From assembly GCA_963695085.1 (NCBI GenBank), contig CAVOFV010000008.1:248001-312000 (forward strand): a stretch of DNA of 64,000 nucleotides, written 5' to 3'. The notes beneath the pieces are model-generated. The model saw only the letters and a program-made list of their open reading frames with translations. It did not search any database and was not told the DNA's origin. The translations under genes were made by a program, and so were the position numbers. Of this stretch, positions 15,901 to 24,235 are shown in pieces (positions within the stretch are counted from its first letter, which is position 1; each line of letters starts with the position of its first letter). Source of the DNA: SG8-30 sp963695085. GTDB lineage: Bacteria; Pseudomonadota; Gammaproteobacteria; Steroidobacterales; Steroidobacteraceae.

Positions 15901-18885
15901 CTGCCGGTGTCGATCGTCGATGCGCTCGGGCACGGCTCGACCTTGACGTGGAATTACGCACTAGGCTTTCCCGTCTCGTTGACCGATCCGAATGCGCTGT
16001 CAACCGTCTGGAACCACGACGGACATGGACGGACCGTGCTAGAAACCCGGCCCGATCAGACGCAAACGAGCTGGGAGCGCACCACCTGCATGGGCGGCTG
16101 CGATGCGCGAACACGGTACGTCGTGCATGTCCGCGAGCATGACGGTTCCGGCGTCGTGCAACAGACACGAACGATTGACATGGATCAGTTCGAACGGCCG
16201 TACCGGATCGGCAGCCAGCTCCTCGGTGGCCATTCCTACGTTGTCACGGACTTCGATGCGCGTGGCCGGCCGCGTCGCCACACCCTGCCGCAATGGCTGG
16301 GCGGGCCCGGTAACGGCTACCGGGAATACACCTACGACCAACTGGACCGCGTCACGTCTGAAGCCTGGTACGGCGGGTCTGGCGCCATGGACCGGTCGTC
16401 CACGCTCTCCTACGGCGGCCGGACCACGACGCTGACGGACACGCGCGGCGGGTCTCATGTACAGATCTCCTCTGCGTGGGGCGATGTGCTGCGCACCACG
16501 GATGCCCTGGGCGGCAGCACGGGTTACCAGTACGACAGCTTCGGCCGCCTGACCCGTGTTACCGATTCGTTGAACCACGTCGTCGGCAGCGTCACCTACA
16601 ACGTCCGCGGCATGAAGACCGGGCAGACCGACATCGATCTCGGCACCTGGACGCTGATGCCCAATGCGCTCGGCGAAGTGGTCGCGCAGGGCAACGCGAA
16701 GAATCAGGTTACCGCGTTTACCTACGACAAGCTGTCGCGACCGCTGACACGCGTCGAGCCGGAGGGTCTCACGACCTGGATCTGGGGCGCCTCAGCGGCC
16801 GCGCGCAACATCGGTCAACTCGCGTCGGTGTCTGGCCCGGGATACTCGGAGGCCTACGCGTACGACGCATGGTCGCGCCTGAACAGGCGGACCATCGTCT
16901 CCGACGCGACCTACGAGTACGCGTTTGCCTATAACAACCAGGGCCTGCTCGACACGCTGACTTACCCGGTCAGCACCAACGGCTACCGCCTGAAGCTCGG
17001 CTACGAATACGCTGCAGGACAACCGGTGCGCGTCCGCGACAGCAACGTGCCGGCCACTGTTTTGTGGGAACTGAATGCGCAGGACGCGGCTGGCAACGTG
17101 GTTCACGAGACGCTCGGCGCCTCTATCGGCGTGGTCACGGGTTTCAGTCCATTGACCGGGTTGATCGAGTACCGGCAAGCGGGTGTGAACGGCGGCAGTG
17201 CATTGCAGAACCTGGCATACCAGTGGGACGCTGCCGACAACCTTGTTGCGCGACAGGACCTGAACCGGGGCCTGGTCGAGTCCTTTGAATATGATGCGCT
17301 CGACCGGCTTGGGCGGTCGCGACGCAACGGTGTGACCAACCTGGAGTTGCGTTACGACGCCATCGGCAACATCACCTGGAAGTCCGACGTCGGTTCGTAC
17401 AGCTACAACACCGGCAGGCGCCACGCCGTCACGGCGGCCGGCAGCGGAAGCTATGCCTACGATGCCAACGGCAACATGATCCGGCGCAAGGGCGCGCCCA
17501 TATCCTGGTTCAGTTACAACCTGCCGGCTACGCTGGGCGCGGCGAACGGCAGCCAGAGCCAGTTTTCTTATGCTCCGGACCGTAGTCGTTGGCGTCAGGT
17601 CGCCAGCGGTGCAGGCACGTCCGAGACGACCGTCTACATAGGCGGCCTGATGGAGAAAGCCACTGCGTCCGGCATCACCACCTACCGGCATTACATCCTC
17701 TCACCCACGGGTACCGCCGCGCTGTACCTGCGCAAGTCGAGCGGCAATCCGGCCGAAGCCACCTACTACCTGACCCACGACCACCTCGGCAGTACCGACA
17801 AAGTGCTGAATGCAGCCGGGATTGGGGTCGCCGTCGCAGAGAGTTTCGATGCGTTCGGCAAACGGCGCGGCAGCAACTGGACCGGCGGGCCTGGAGTGGC
17901 AGCGTTGGCCGCCATCAGCCAGACGACGCACGACGGCTTCACCGGCCACGAGCATCTCGAAGACCTCAAGTTGATCCACATGAGCGGGCGTGTCTACGAC
18001 CCGGTCATTGCTCGGTTCCTGTCGGCAGACCCGTACGTGCAGGCGCCATTCAACGGCCAGGGCCTGAATCGCTACACCTACGTGTCTAATAATCCGTTGT
18101 CCCTCGTTGACCCAAGCGGATTCGAGGGAGGCTCGCCGGCCGATGGTGGAGGCCGGTGGCTGTGCTCGCGAGGCGACTGCGACGAGGTCCTGTGGTGGCT
18201 CAACCGTGGCGGGACCAGTTACGCCTCGCAGTTTGTCTCGGCCGCGGAACGCGATCCCTGCGGACAGGACGGCTCGGCCATGGCATGTCATCGGCCGCGA
18301 GGAGGCGTGGTCGCCGCGTCGCTGGACGCGCATGCGCCAGGTCTGTCCGAATCGCTGACATCTTTCGGTGGACTCGCTTCCCAGATTGGCAATCAGGCGC
18401 TGGATGCGATTCCTGGCTGGTATTACTCGGCCCAGGCCAGTGCCGCGTTAACGAACCGGGATTACTGGCTGGCGTTCGCGTTCTATGGCGCCACGATTGG
18501 TGATGTGTTTTCTGGCGGTAGTGGGGCGAAGGCAACTGTAGTGGCAAGAGGCGCAGTTGCCAGCATCGGCGGAGTCGTCCGGAGATTCGAGCAACAAGGA
18601 ACAAGGACTTACTACCGCGTCTATTCCGGCGATGCCACTAGGGGCAAGTGGTTGACTTCTATTCCACTGAGGAGCAGCGCTCAGGCTCAAGAAGCTCTGG
18701 CCTTGCCACCGTGGAACAGCGCAGCCTATATCCAGGAAGTTGTTGTGCCGCACGGTACACTGCTCGAACGGTCGCGGGCACGCCCGGTCATGGAATGGCA
18801 GCGATACCGCGGAGGAGCAGAACAGTTCAAGCTTCTCGAAACGATTCCTGAAGCGAACTTTGGTCCCGGGAGACCACTGCCATGA
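12943..18885 (+). CDS. Secreted SpvB/FG-GAP/RHS-repeat polymorphic toxin
   Basis: A 1980-residue protein. Order of parts: a Sec signal peptide (cut near AAMA, about residue 30); an SpvB-like N-terminal domain (about 35-345); seven Ca-binding FG-GAP/VCBS repeats of the D-x-N/D-G-D-G-x-x-D type (13987-14940); a long run of YD/RHS repeats; and the RHS core end, with GRVYDPVIARFLSADPYVQAP and then NRYTYVSNNPLSLVDPSGF (near residue 1724). A unique C-terminal tip of about 250 residues follows. The last 95 residues (YYRVYSGD...EALALPPWN...GGAEQFKLLE...GPGRPLP) recall ADP-ribosyltransferase/NAD-glycohydrolase-like toxin domains. The next gene, overlapping by four bases, looks like its immunity gene. 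In-frame upstream starts are rejected because they overlap the PII/ferredoxin genes. Confidence 0.9.
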   Translation: MQWNCSHQSRTRCTFTLILLASLSADAAMAAVGSTLGESRVTPGGEAAYSIPLRLPPGTNGMTPGLSLEYRHRQGGGLLGVGWSIAGLSGIERCARTVVQDGIAGPVTQFSVDRFCLDGQRLVVVNGYPYGASGAEYRTEIETFARIRSWGSAGTGPAYFVLEASDGRVLEYGATADSRIDVMGVQANGTMTARAWALNQIRDRSGNVIRFEYIEDSTNGSYRIATIRYNHNPGAGLAASHAVSFVYENRPVNEIDASYVAGTPVRQIARLDRIDVLYNGDVVRRYELSYEPSLSSTGRSRLASVQECGNGGADCLAPTVFRWQDGNPVLGIESSIGTGTAVLDAVATDIDGDGRDDLVWTAGSSTSQTLHYRLSLAGDSFGPEINTGVHTVSGAGAPFDYNGDGYRDIVVISPARQWLIVPGSAAGLATPVSTGLPANGVIDFRGADMNGDGLGDLAYSELEGTSLVVRLRYAQRDGTLSAHPVTVYDQYLATGYDWYEGGDFLGARGQRIDLDGDGRDDLMMNENYSMARISADQSASDYFDGSFFGGTPADINGDGCTDFVYPHYTGRWRVRFSGCQVMWWPAPELIGPSVVGASATAFDFNGDGKDDILYRNATSTWQVALSNGGGLLPGASAGAAHGGASASIVSDINGDGLLDLVTVVSNGLRYRAHAGPKPDLLLAAGDGLGVTAAFEYAPLTGGLHTKLTGAAYPVVDLQDSRQVVSTLSVSDGSASGAMAIFRYRYEGLRAHISGRGDLGFARRTIIDGTLGYDLRTEEVMRQDFPFIGANAQRILRQASGLTVHERISQWSTLTYGDSPSQRFFPYLASATDRQYESGGAYNGTHHTTTAMTVASIDQGSGLVTDRTVTVTEMGTGLGTGSSRTERVLHSSVMNDTTNWCLGRPQSTQVTGSHTLPGGGSITRAVNQSWDGLQCRLVQQQLEPGSSQWQVTAAFGYDSFGNLGSRTVTGAGMEPRITTFGWGPRGQLPVSIVDALGHGSTLTWNYALGFPVSLTDPNALSTVWNHDGHGRTVLETRPDQTQTSWERTTCMGGCDARTRYVVHVREHDGSGVVQQTRTIDMDQFERPYRIGSQLLGGHSYVVTDFDARGRPRRHTLPQWLGGPGNGYREYTYDQLDRVTSEAWYGGSGAMDRSSTLSYGGRTTTLTDTRGGSHVQISSAWGDVLRTTDALGGSTGYQYDSFGRLTRVTDSLNHVVGSVTYNVRGMKTGQTDIDLGTWTLMPNALGEVVAQGNAKNQVTAFTYDKLSRPLTRVEPEGLTTWIWGASAAARNIGQLASVSGPGYSEAYAYDAWSRLNRRTIVSDATYEYAFAYNNQGLLDTLTYPVSTNGYRLKLGYEYAAGQPVRVRDSNVPATVLWELNAQDAAGNVVHETLGASIGVVTGFSPLTGLIEYRQAGVNGGSALQNLAYQWDAADNLVARQDLNRGLVESFEYDALDRLGRSRRNGVTNLELRYDAIGNITWKSDVGSYSYNTGRRHAVTAAGSGSYAYDANGNMIRRKGAPISWFSYNLPATLGAANGSQSQFSYAPDRSRWRQVASGAGTSETTVYIGGLMEKATASGITTYRHYILSPTGTAALYLRKSSGNPAEATYYLTHDHLGSTDKVLNAAGIGVAVAESFDAFGKRRGSNWTGGPGVAALAAISQTTHDGFTGHEHLEDLKLIHMSGRVYDPVIARFLSADPYVQAPFNGQGLNRYTYVSNNPLSLVDPSGFEGGSPADGGGRWLCSRGDCDEVLWWLNRGGTSYASQFVSAAERDPCGQDGSAMACHRPRGGVVAASLDAHAPGLSESLTSFGGLASQIGNQALDAIPGWYYSAQASAALTNRDYWLAFAFYGATIGDVFSGGSGAKATVVARGAVASIGGVVRRFEQQGTRTYYRVYSGDATRGKWLTSIPLRSSAQAQEALALPPWNSAAYIQEVVVPHGTLLERSRARPVMEWQRYRGGAEQFKLLETIPEANFGPGRPLP

Positions 18886-19244
18886 TGTCTGTATCGTTTA
18901 GCAGCAACACGTTGGTTGTTGGCGACGTGACGCTATCGCTCCAATACGCCATACGTGACGCATTTGTGCTGGACGACAAGATCATCGTACTCCTTGATCC
19001 GGATTCATACCTGACGGCACCAACCTACCGGCAGGAACAGCGACGCGGTGAGAGATCTGTCCAGAACTTGCTGGCCATTTCGAACAACGGGCAGTTGCTT
19101 TGGGAAGCCGAGTTCCCCGAAAAAGCCGATTATTACTACCGGGTTGTATCAAGACAGCCCTTGACCGCATTGTCGTTCTCGTCGTACCGCTGCGAGATCG
19201 ATCCGCGAACAGGAAAAATCATCGCAAAGCAATTCCTCAAGTGA
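18882..19244 (+). CDS. Probable immunity protein for the RHS toxin tip
   Basis: A 120-residue, strand-rich soluble protein with no signal peptide. Its ATG overlaps the stop of the RHS gene (ATGA), which is the usual toxin-immunity arrangement. Segments such as NLLAISNNGQLLWEAEFPE and YRCEIDPRTGKIIAKQFLK resemble small proteins often found behind RHS or CDI tips. Base composition is lower in GC than the flanks (30 of 60 in 18961-19020 against 39 of 60 in 19501-19560, counted by eye), as expected for a swapped cassette. The fold and target contact are unknown. A second ATG at 18885 is equally possible as the start. Confidence 0.75.
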   Translation: MMSVSFSSNTLVVGDVTLSLQYAIRDAFVLDDKIIVLLDPDSYLTAPTYRQEQRRGERSVQNLLAISNNGQLLWEAEFPEKADYYYRVVSRQPLTALSFSSYRCEIDPRTGKIIAKQFLK

Positions 19245-19351
19245 CATGTACCGATCGCAGCGCGTTGCGTCGGCCCGCGCCGCTGGCTGTGTGCCGCGGC
19301 AAGAAATACGATGTAGTGAGATCCTTCCCCTAGCGTTAGAAGGTTGCGTGC

Positions 19352-21115
19352 ATGGGCAAGCGGAAGAAGACAAAGATGACGACCGAGCCGATTGAAACAA
19401 ACAGGCTCGCCAAGGTCGACCGCGAATTCCGCGCTGCGCTCGCAAAGCTGACCGGCGGACTCGCGCCGCAGGATTACGGCGCGGCCTGGGCCGAGTGGTG
19501 CGTCGGGCTCGTCAAGTCGCCGGCCAAGCAGATGGCATTGGGGAAGGGCGCGTTCGACAAGGCGCTGGACCTGTGGATGTTCACGACCCAGGCCATGCAG
19601 GGCAAACCGCCGCCCATCGAGGCGGGCAGCAAGGACCGCCGCTTCGCGCACGAAGCGTGGCAGTCGTTTCCGTTCAACGTGTACGCGCGCGCCTACCAGC
19701 ACGGCAGCAGCCTGCTGCAGGAGTCGGTCACCGGCGTCGAGGGCGTCAGCGAGCGCAACGCCCAGCTGATGTCCTTCGCCATGCAGCAGCTGTCCGACGT
19801 GCTGTCGCCGACCAACAACCCGGTCGCCAACCCAGAGGTCATCCGCCAGACGATCGACGAGAAGGGCGCCAACCTCGCGCGCGGCTGGAAGAACTTCCTC
19901 GATGACCTGGGACGCACGCTCAAGGGCGGCGACGTGCCGGGGACGGAGAACTTCCGCGTCGGCGAGCATATCGCCGTCACGCCCGGCAAGGTCGTGTTGC
20001 GCAATGGCCTGATGGAGCTGATCCAGTACTCGCCGACCACTGCGACCGTGCACGCCGAGCCGGTGCTGATCGTGCCGGCCTGGATCATGAAGTACTACAT
20101 CCTCGATTTGTCGGCGCGCAACTCGATGGTGAAGTGGCTGGTCGATTCGGGCCACACCGTGTTCATGATCTCGTGGAAGAACCCGACCGCCGAGGACCGC
20201 GACCTGGGCATGGACGATTACGTGCGTGACGGTTTCCTGGCCGCGCTGAAGGCCGTCAGGGCCATTGTGCCGAGGCGCAAGGTCCACGCGGTTGGCTACT
20301 GCATCGGCGGCACCCTGCTTTCGATCGGCGCCGCGCTGCTCGGGCGCAGCCGCAGGCGCAGCCTGGCGAGCGTCACGCTGCTGGCCGCGCAGACGGACTT
20401 CAGCGAGCCCGGCGAGTTGTCGCTGTTCATCAGCCCGGCGCAGCTCGGCATGCTCGAGGCGCTCATGCACAAGGAAGGCGTGCTGGATTCGTCGAAGATG
20501 GGCAGTGCGTTCACCCTGCTGCGCGCGCACGACCTGCTGTGGCAGCCGGCCGTCAAGAACTACCTCAAGGGCCAGCGCGATGAGATGATCGACCTGATGG
20601 CGTGGAACGCCGACGGCACGCGCATGCCGGCCAGGATGCACACCGAGTACCTGTACGGCCTGTACCTCAATAACGACCTCGCGCACGGCCGCTTCAAGGT
20701 CAACGGCAAGCCGGTCAGCCTCACCGACATCGCCGTGCCGACGTTCGTGGTCGGCACCGAGACCGATCACGTCGCGCCATGGAAGTCCGTCTACAAGGCG
20801 GGTGGACTGGTGGGCTCCGCGGACTACACGTTCCTGCTCACCAGCGGCGGACACAACGCGGGCATCGTCAGCGGGCCCGTGCACCCGAAGCGCCAGCACC
20901 GGATCCGCACCCGCAAGGCCGGCGAGCCGCAGTTGTCCGCCGACGATTGGGTGGCCGCCACGGAGAAGACCGCGGGTTCATGGTGGCCGGCCTGGGGCGC
21001 GTGGCTGCAGGCACATTCGGCGGCGCGGCGCGTGCGCCCGCCCAGGATGGGCGCGGCCAAGGCCGGTTACGCGCCGCTCGGCGACGCGCCGGGCGACTAC
21101 GTGCGGCAGCGTTGA
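19352..21115 (+). CDS. phaC: Class I poly(3-hydroxyalkanoate) synthase
   Basis: Polymerises 3-hydroxyacyl-CoA into PHA storage granules. The 587-residue protein has the lipase-box variant GYCIGG with nucleophile Cys317. The catalytic Asp472 is in GTETDHVAPW and the general base His501 in SGGHNAGIV. N-terminal family blocks (PFNVYARAYQ, NPEVIRQT, NFRVGEHIAVTPGKVVLRN) are intact, and the length fits class I, which takes short-chain monomers. No phaA, phaB, phasin or phaR gene adjoins it, so precursor supply is encoded elsewhere. It follows the immunity gene by 107 bases but is not part of that cassette. Confidence 0.95.
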   Translation: MGKRKKTKMTTEPIETNRLAKVDREFRAALAKLTGGLAPQDYGAAWAEWCVGLVKSPAKQMALGKGAFDKALDLWMFTTQAMQGKPPPIEAGSKDRRFAHEAWQSFPFNVYARAYQHGSSLLQESVTGVEGVSERNAQLMSFAMQQLSDVLSPTNNPVANPEVIRQTIDEKGANLARGWKNFLDDLGRTLKGGDVPGTENFRVGEHIAVTPGKVVLRNGLMELIQYSPTTATVHAEPVLIVPAWIMKYYILDLSARNSMVKWLVDSGHTVFMISWKNPTAEDRDLGMDDYVRDGFLAALKAVRAIVPRRKVHAVGYCIGGTLLSIGAALLGRSRRRSLASVTLLAAQTDFSEPGELSLFISPAQLGMLEALMHKEGVLDSSKMGSAFTLLRAHDLLWQPAVKNYLKGQRDEMIDLMAWNADGTRMPARMHTEYLYGLYLNNDLAHGRFKVNGKPVSLTDIAVPTFVVGTETDHVAPWKSVYKAGGLVGSADYTFLLTSGGHNAGIVSGPVHPKRQHRIRTRKAGEPQLSADDWVAATEKTAGSWWPAWGAWLQAHSAARRVRPPRMGAAKAGYAPLGDAPGDYVRQR

Positions 21116-21148
21116 GAGCGGCAGTCGCGCGCGGAACGCGCCAGGCGC

Positions 21149-21349
21149 TCACTTACGGGTGAGGCTGAACGCCCAGCCGCACAACACGGCCGTGATCACG
21201 AATCCCAGCCACGATCCCCACATGGGGACGTCGACCGGGCCGAACTGGACTCCGAGGTCCTTGATGACGCGGAATAGATGTACCAGCGCCACGAAACCGA
21301 AGATCACGCCTGACACAAACAGGTATTTCCTGACAGCCGCTTCTTTCAT
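21149..21349 (-). CDS. Small two-helix membrane protein
   Basis: A 66-residue protein of unknown function with two hydrophobic helices (about residues 9-28 and 43-62), an Arg/Lys-flanked start and a Lys end. A GGAGGTGTT ribosome site precedes the ATG. The ATG would overlap the stop of the upstream DUF4239 gene by four bases if that gene's frame were restored, so the two look like a coupled pair. No motif gives a function. Confidence 0.75.
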   Translation of the reverse strand: MKEAAVRKYLFVSGVIFGFVALVHLFRVIKDLGVQFGPVDVPMWGSWLGFVITAVLCGWAFSLTRK

Positions 21350-21364
21350 GTAACACCTCCGCTG

Positions 21365-22171
21365 TTACCACCCTTCACGACCGCCGCCGGCGCAATGGCG
21401 GCGCCGAGATCGAGCAGGCTTTCCTGGTTGACCTCGATCAGTCCCGCGCCGCGGCCGGTCGAGGTCGATGATGATGAAGATCACCAGCACGATCAGCACC
21501 GACATGGCGACCGTCGCCAGCAACGGCCGGCCTCCCTCGAGCCCGCCCGAGAAGCCCAGTACCGCACCGGCGATGACGAATACCGCGAACAGCAGGAACA
21601 GCACCACCTCCGGCACGTGCTTGCTGAGCGCCGCGTTGCGTTCCCCGTACCTGTCGATCAACTCGTTCAGCGACTGAATGAACAGGCCGGTCGTGACGGG
21701 CCGCGCATCCTGTTCCGCGGCGGCGAGCGCGATGGACCACATCGCGCCCTGCAGGCGCTGCACCTCATCCTGGGCGCGGCGCCGCGCGTTCTGCTCCGTG
21801 AGATCCAGCTGGCTGGCGCTGATGCGCAGCTGCACATAGCTGGTGATCAGCTTGCGGGCCGGTTCGCGATATTCCTGCGGCAACAACTGCGTGCGCAGGT
21901 ACGCCGTGCCGATCGCATTGGCCTCGTTGATCACGGCCTGGCTGCGGTTGTCGAAGCGCTGCAGCGCCATCGTGAACGTGAAGCCGAGCAGCAGCGCCAG
22001 CAGGCCGAGCATGGCCGCCTGGATGGCATTGGTCTGCGCCTTGGCGCCGGTGTCGTGCCGCGCCCGCTGCCAGCGTCCCAGCCTGTACCCGGCCTCGTTC
22101 GCCGCCAGGATCGCCAGCAACAGGACGCCGGCAATCAGGATGCTGCTCTGGTCGTACAAGACTTCCTCCAT
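21365..22171 (-). CDS. DUF4239 membrane protein, 3' end frameshifted
   Basis: Bestrophin-like DUF4239 protein: two N-terminal helices, a long cytoplasmic or periplasmic helical middle (about 70-185), then two more helices. It reads correctly to IIIDLDRPRRG and then turns into an Arg-rich nonsense tail. One frame over, the expected family ending GLIEVNQESLLDLGAAIAPA continues, and its stop falls at 21346-21348, overlapping the next gene's ATG. A one-base insertion in the CCC at 21443-21445 (GGG on the coding strand) explains this. It could be a genuine mutation or a sequencing error. The function of the family is not established. Confidence 0.82.
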   Translation of the reverse strand: MEEVLYDQSSILIAGVLLLAILAANEAGYRLGRWQRARHDTGAKAQTNAIQAAMLGLLALLLGFTFTMALQRFDNRSQAVINEANAIGTAYLRTQLLPQEYREPARKLITSYVQLRISASQLDLTEQNARRRAQDEVQRLQGAMWSIALAAAEQDARPVTTGLFIQSLNELIDRYGERNAALSKHVPEVVLFLLFAVFVIAGAVLGFSGGLEGGRPLLATVAMSVLIVLVIFIIIDLDRPRRGTDRGQPGKPARSRRRHCAGGGREGW

Positions 22172-22273
22172 GCGGAACCACCCAGGCTACGGTCGATGAG
22201 GGGCGCGGATGATAACGCCTGGGCGACCCGGTGTTAATCTCCTGGTCCGGCCGCGGGTGCGGCCCTGCCGCCT

Positions 22274-23371
22274 CTAGGCGGTCTTCTTCACTTCCTTCAC
22301 CGCCGCCCGTTCGACGCGGTTGCGGCCCGCCGCCTTGGCGGCATAGAGCGCCCCGTCGGCTGCGGCGATCAGCGACTTGGGGTTGCCCACCTTGGGCTCG
22401 AGCGTCGCCACGCCGATGCTGATCGTGAGCTGCCGATACGGAAACTGCGCGCTCTCGACCGCATGCCGCAGCCGACTCGCGGCGACGTAGGCGCCGTCGC
22501 CACTCGTCGCCGCCAGCAGGACCGTGAATTCCTCCCCACCGTATCGCGCCACGTAATCGGTGGGCCGCGACGTGTTGGTCAGGATCTCGGTAAGTTGTTT
22601 CAGCGCCTCGTCGCCGGCCGGATGGCCGAATGCGTCGTTGTATTCCTTGAAGTGGTCCACGTCGATCATGAGCAGCGACAACGGCGATTTATAGCGGTGC
22701 GACCGGTAGACTTCCTCACCGAGCCGGCGATCAAACGCGGCGCGATTACGGGCGCCCGTCAGCGCGTCGGTGCGGCCCATTTCCCGCAGCTCCGCGTTCG
22801 CTTCCTCGAGTTCGTGCTGGTATCGCTCGAGTTGTCCCAGGTACATTTCGCGGTCAGTCGCCGCCAGCTCCACCTCGGCGATGTGCCTGTTCAATTCGAG
22901 CTGCGTGACAACCTGTCGCGCCAGCGCTTTCATCATTTCGATCTGCTGCGGCGTCGGCTCGCGCGGCTTGCGGTCGATGACGCACAAGGTTCCGATCGCA
23001 AAGCCGTCCGGGGTCACGAGCGGCACGCCCAGGTAGAAGCGCACGCCGAGGTCGCCGGTCACTAGCGGATTGTGCGCGAAGCGCTCGTCCGCCGTTGCGT
23101 CTGGCACCACCATCGGTTCGTCAGGCGTGAGGATCGCATGGGCGCAGAAGGCCACGTCGCGCGGCGTTTCGGTTGCGGTAATGCCGACCTTCGACTTGAA
23201 CCACTGTCGCTGTGCGTCCACCAGGCTGACCAGCGCGATCGGCGTCCCGGAGATGTAGGCAGCCAGCTTCGCAATGTCGTCGTAGGCCTGTTCCGCGACC
23301 GTGTCGAGGACGCCGTAGCGCCTCAGCGCCTTGATCCGCTGCGATTCGTCGGGCGGAAGGTCTGGTGTCAC
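22274..23371 (-). CDS. GAF-GGDEF diguanylate cyclase
   Basis: Makes the second messenger c-di-GMP from GTP. The 365-residue soluble protein has an N-terminal GAF sensor domain (about residues 25-165, with CAHAIL and GTLCVID family blocks), a short coiled coil (about 170-198) and a GGDEF domain (about 200-355). The active-site loop is YGGEEF at 277-282. The product-inhibition site RxxD is intact five residues upstream (Arg269-Asp272). The enzyme should therefore be active and feedback-controlled. The GAF ligand is unknown. No matching phosphodiesterase is nearby. Confidence 0.93.
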   Translation of the reverse strand: MTPDLPPDESQRIKALRRYGVLDTVAEQAYDDIAKLAAYISGTPIALVSLVDAQRQWFKSKVGITATETPRDVAFCAHAILTPDEPMVVPDATADERFAHNPLVTGDLGVRFYLGVPLVTPDGFAIGTLCVIDRKPREPTPQQIEMMKALARQVVTQLELNRHIAEVELAATDREMYLGQLERYQHELEEANAELREMGRTDALTGARNRAAFDRRLGEEVYRSHRYKSPLSLLMIDVDHFKEYNDAFGHPAGDEALKQLTEILTNTSRPTDYVARYGGEEFTVLLAATSGDGAYVAASRLRHAVESAQFPYRQLTISIGVATLEPKVGNPKSLIAAADGALYAAKAAGRNRVERAAVKEVKKTA

Positions 23372-23442
23372 GTCTCTGTCTCCGGCGCGCCGTCCGACGA
23401 CCGTGCTTCATCATTCCACAATTGGCCCTGCATGTGAATATG

Positions 23443-24159
23443 TTAAGTGCTATCACCGCCTGCAAACATCGCCCGGGTCTGCGGCGCCGAGGCAGAAGCC
23501 GCAACGGCAGCGAAGAAGCGCCGCAGCTTACCGGCATCGAGTTTGCCGGCCGTACGGACGCCGCTGCACAGATCGACGCCGAACGGCTGCACCGCCGCGA
23601 TGGCCGCGCCGACGTTGGCGTCGTGCAGGCCCCCCGCGAGGAAGACGGGCACCTGCACGCTCTCACGGATGCGCCGGCTGATCGACCAATCGTGCGTGCG
23701 GCCTGTCCCGCCCAGTTGCTTGACGGGCAACGCCTGGTTACCCGAATCGAGCAGCAAGGCGTCCACCAGGCCTGCAACGGCCAACGCTTCCGCCACCGAG
23801 TCCGCGCCACCGACGTGCACGACCTGAACCAGCTTGGTGCCGGGCAGCGCCGCACGCAGGGTCCGCAATTCGTCGTGCGGCACGCGGTCGACGAGCTGCA
23901 CGACGGATGTGCCGCACACCCGGTGTTGCTCGGCGATGGTTGCCGCCTGCGTCCTCGAGGTCAGCAGGAACGTCGCAACCGTCGCCGGCACGCGCCGCAC
24001 AATCGCCGCAATCAGTCCTTCGTCAATCACGCCGGGGCCGCTCGGCATGGCCGAGACCAGGCCCAGCGCCGAGGCACCCGCGGAGACGGCTAGCCCGGCC
24101 TCGGCGTGGCTCGCAATGCAGCAGATCTTGACCCGCGGCCGGGTCAGTTCCCCCGTCAC
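23443..24159 (-). CDS. TrpF-like phosphoribosylanthranilate isomerase paralog
   Basis: A 238-residue TIM-barrel protein of the TrpF family, separate from the true trpF in the trp operon. It keeps the family catalytic pair: a Cys in VKICCIA near the start and an Asp in ALLLDSG. The phosphate-binding end PFGVDLCSGVRTAGKLD is also kept. I chose the GTG at 24159, preceded by GGGAGG; the longer upstream frame is Cys-rich and implausible. Sequence differs considerably from the operon copy (for instance KICCIASHAEAG against KICGVTDQAGLEA), so it may use another aminoribosyl substrate. It stands alone between small membrane genes and the cyclase gene. Confidence 0.8.
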   Translation of the reverse strand: MTGELTRPRVKICCIASHAEAGLAVSAGASALGLVSAMPSGPGVIDEGLIAAIVRRVPATVATFLLTSRTQAATIAEQHRVCGTSVVQLVDRVPHDELRTLRAALPGTKLVQVVHVGGADSVAEALAVAGLVDALLLDSGNQALPVKQLGGTGRTHDWSISRRIRESVQVPVFLAGGLHDANVGAAIAAVQPFGVDLCSGVRTAGKLDAGKLRRFFAAVAASASAPQTRAMFAGGDST

Positions 24160-24235
24160 CGGCGGCGCCTCCCGTTGCGACCAGGCATCGTCACGCTCCT
24201 GGCGTGGGCCGGCCGCAAGGACTGGCTGGCGGTCA

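Noticed and set aside
19136..20899. Open frame of nearly 600 codons antisense to phaC
   Set aside because: It mirrors the phaC codons and has no domain; phaC carries all catalytic residues.
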